A stretch of DNA of 5,507 nt from Thermoproteota archaeon. GTDB lineage: Archaea; Korarchaeota; JAOZGF01. The notes under the pieces are model-generated. The model worked only from the letters and a program-made list of their open reading frames with translations. It was not told where the DNA came from and searched no databases. The stretch is taken from the NCBI GenBank assembly GCA_027491845.1, contig JAOZGF010000088.1, positions 1-5,507 of the forward strand. The letters are read 5' to 3'. Positions 5,329-5,507 of the stretch are shown here, piece by piece. The stretch's first letter is position 1. Each line of letters starts with the position of its first letter. Position numbers and translations under genes: made by a program.

Positions 5329-5507
5329 ATGGATCTAGCATTAATTCATCCTCCCAATATCTATGATTTCAGGGAAAAACCCGTTTTCTTCGGCTGTGTA
5401 ACGGATCTTGTTCCATCTACTGGTTTATTTTAATTTTATCCTGTAGTATTTGTCTCAATAGCTGATTATTTAGAGATACTTTGGTACAAGGTTGATATCA
5501 ACAACTT
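5329..5507 (+). pseudogene. B12-binding/radical SAM protein, 5' part with in-frame TAA (runs off right edge)
   Basis: From ATG 5329 the frame reads LALIHPPNIYDFREKP (residues 3-18) and continues through FFGCVTDLVPSTGLF to a TAA at 5431-5433. The same frame stays open to the window end and reads FYPVVFVSIADYLEILWYKV plus four more residues. As I recall them, archaeal B12-binding radical SAM proteins begin with an LIHPP strand, a YDFR segment, YGP..D..PSTP.FEMYP.GF, then a helix ending in GYKV. The alignment continues across the stop without a shift. TAA falls at the position of the conserved Glu, which is one base change from GAA. Several Gly and Pro positions are also changed (PSTP to PSTG, GF to VF, GY to WY), which fits relaxed constraint. 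A sequencing error at one base is possible. The catalytic CxxxCxxC region would lie beyond the window. Function of the intact relatives is unknown. Confidence 0.62.

Noticed and set aside
5138..5341. Minus-strand 67-residue open frame across the mutase subunit start and the divergent promoter
   Set aside because: It covers the mutase start, the TATA boxes and the radical SAM start, has no recognisable domain, and is best explained as chance.
5313..5366. Short plus-strand frame from ATG 5313, 17 codons, ending at TGA
   Set aside because: It overlaps the radical SAM start in another frame, resembles no known protein and lacks a ribosome site of its own.
5431..5433. Stop-codon recoding as an explanation for the in-frame TAA
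   Set aside because: Known archaeal recoding uses UAG for pyrrolysine and UGA for selenocysteine, not UAA. Other conserved residues nearby are also lost, so decay is simpler.
1..5507. CRISPR array, tRNA, rRNA, insertion sequence or integration site
   Set aside because: No regularly spaced repeats, cloverleaf-like sequence, rRNA-like sequence, transposase motif or terminal repeats were seen. The gaps between genes are all under 200 bp.

Overview
The window looks archaeal, most likely from a thermophilic lineage of the TACK type, though the lineage cannot be fixed from this sequence. The DNA is AT-rich. Arginine is mostly AGG/AGA and isoleucine often ATA. Start codons include GTG and TTG, and Shine-Dalgarno matches are of the GGTGA/GAGGT type. 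Several genes have a TATA-like box about 25-30 bp ahead of the expected transcript start.

Layout, left to right. (1) Positions 1-60, minus strand: the first 20 codons of a ribonuclease HII gene running off the left edge. (2) A divergent intergenic region of about 190 bp. (3) Plus strand: a DUF364-family gene, then a MocA-like molybdopterin cytidylyltransferase gene, spaced as an operon. (4) Minus strand: an XdhC/CoxI-family gene convergent with mocA. (5) Plus strand: moeA, divergent from xdhC across an 84-bp promoter region. (6) Minus strand: a two-gene unit made of a B12-binding methylmalonyl-CoA mutase small subunit and then the GTPase chaperone MeaB. (7) Plus strand at the right edge: the start of a B12-binding/radical SAM gene that appears broken by an in-frame TAA.

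Two pathways meet here. Positions 253-3778 hold maturation functions for molybdoenzymes of the xanthine dehydrogenase/CO dehydrogenase class: MoeA inserts the metal, MocA makes the cytosine dinucleotide cofactor, and XdhC delivers it. The target enzyme is not in the window. DUF364 proteins are suspected metal-binding proteins, and the position of this one suggests a link to that pathway. Positions 3826-5180 hold adenosylcobalamin-dependent mutase functions; the catalytic large subunit is also outside the window.

The main oddities are changes at normally conserved points. The radical SAM gene has a nonsense codon. The DUF364 gene has apparent coding sequence upstream of any standard start codon. 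The RNase HII GRG motif reads VKG. The mutase cobalamin motif DxHxxG begins with Asn. Together they suggest relaxed selection or sequence error at some loci, while the core biosynthetic genes look intact. No RNA gene, CRISPR array, insertion sequence or clear novel system was seen.
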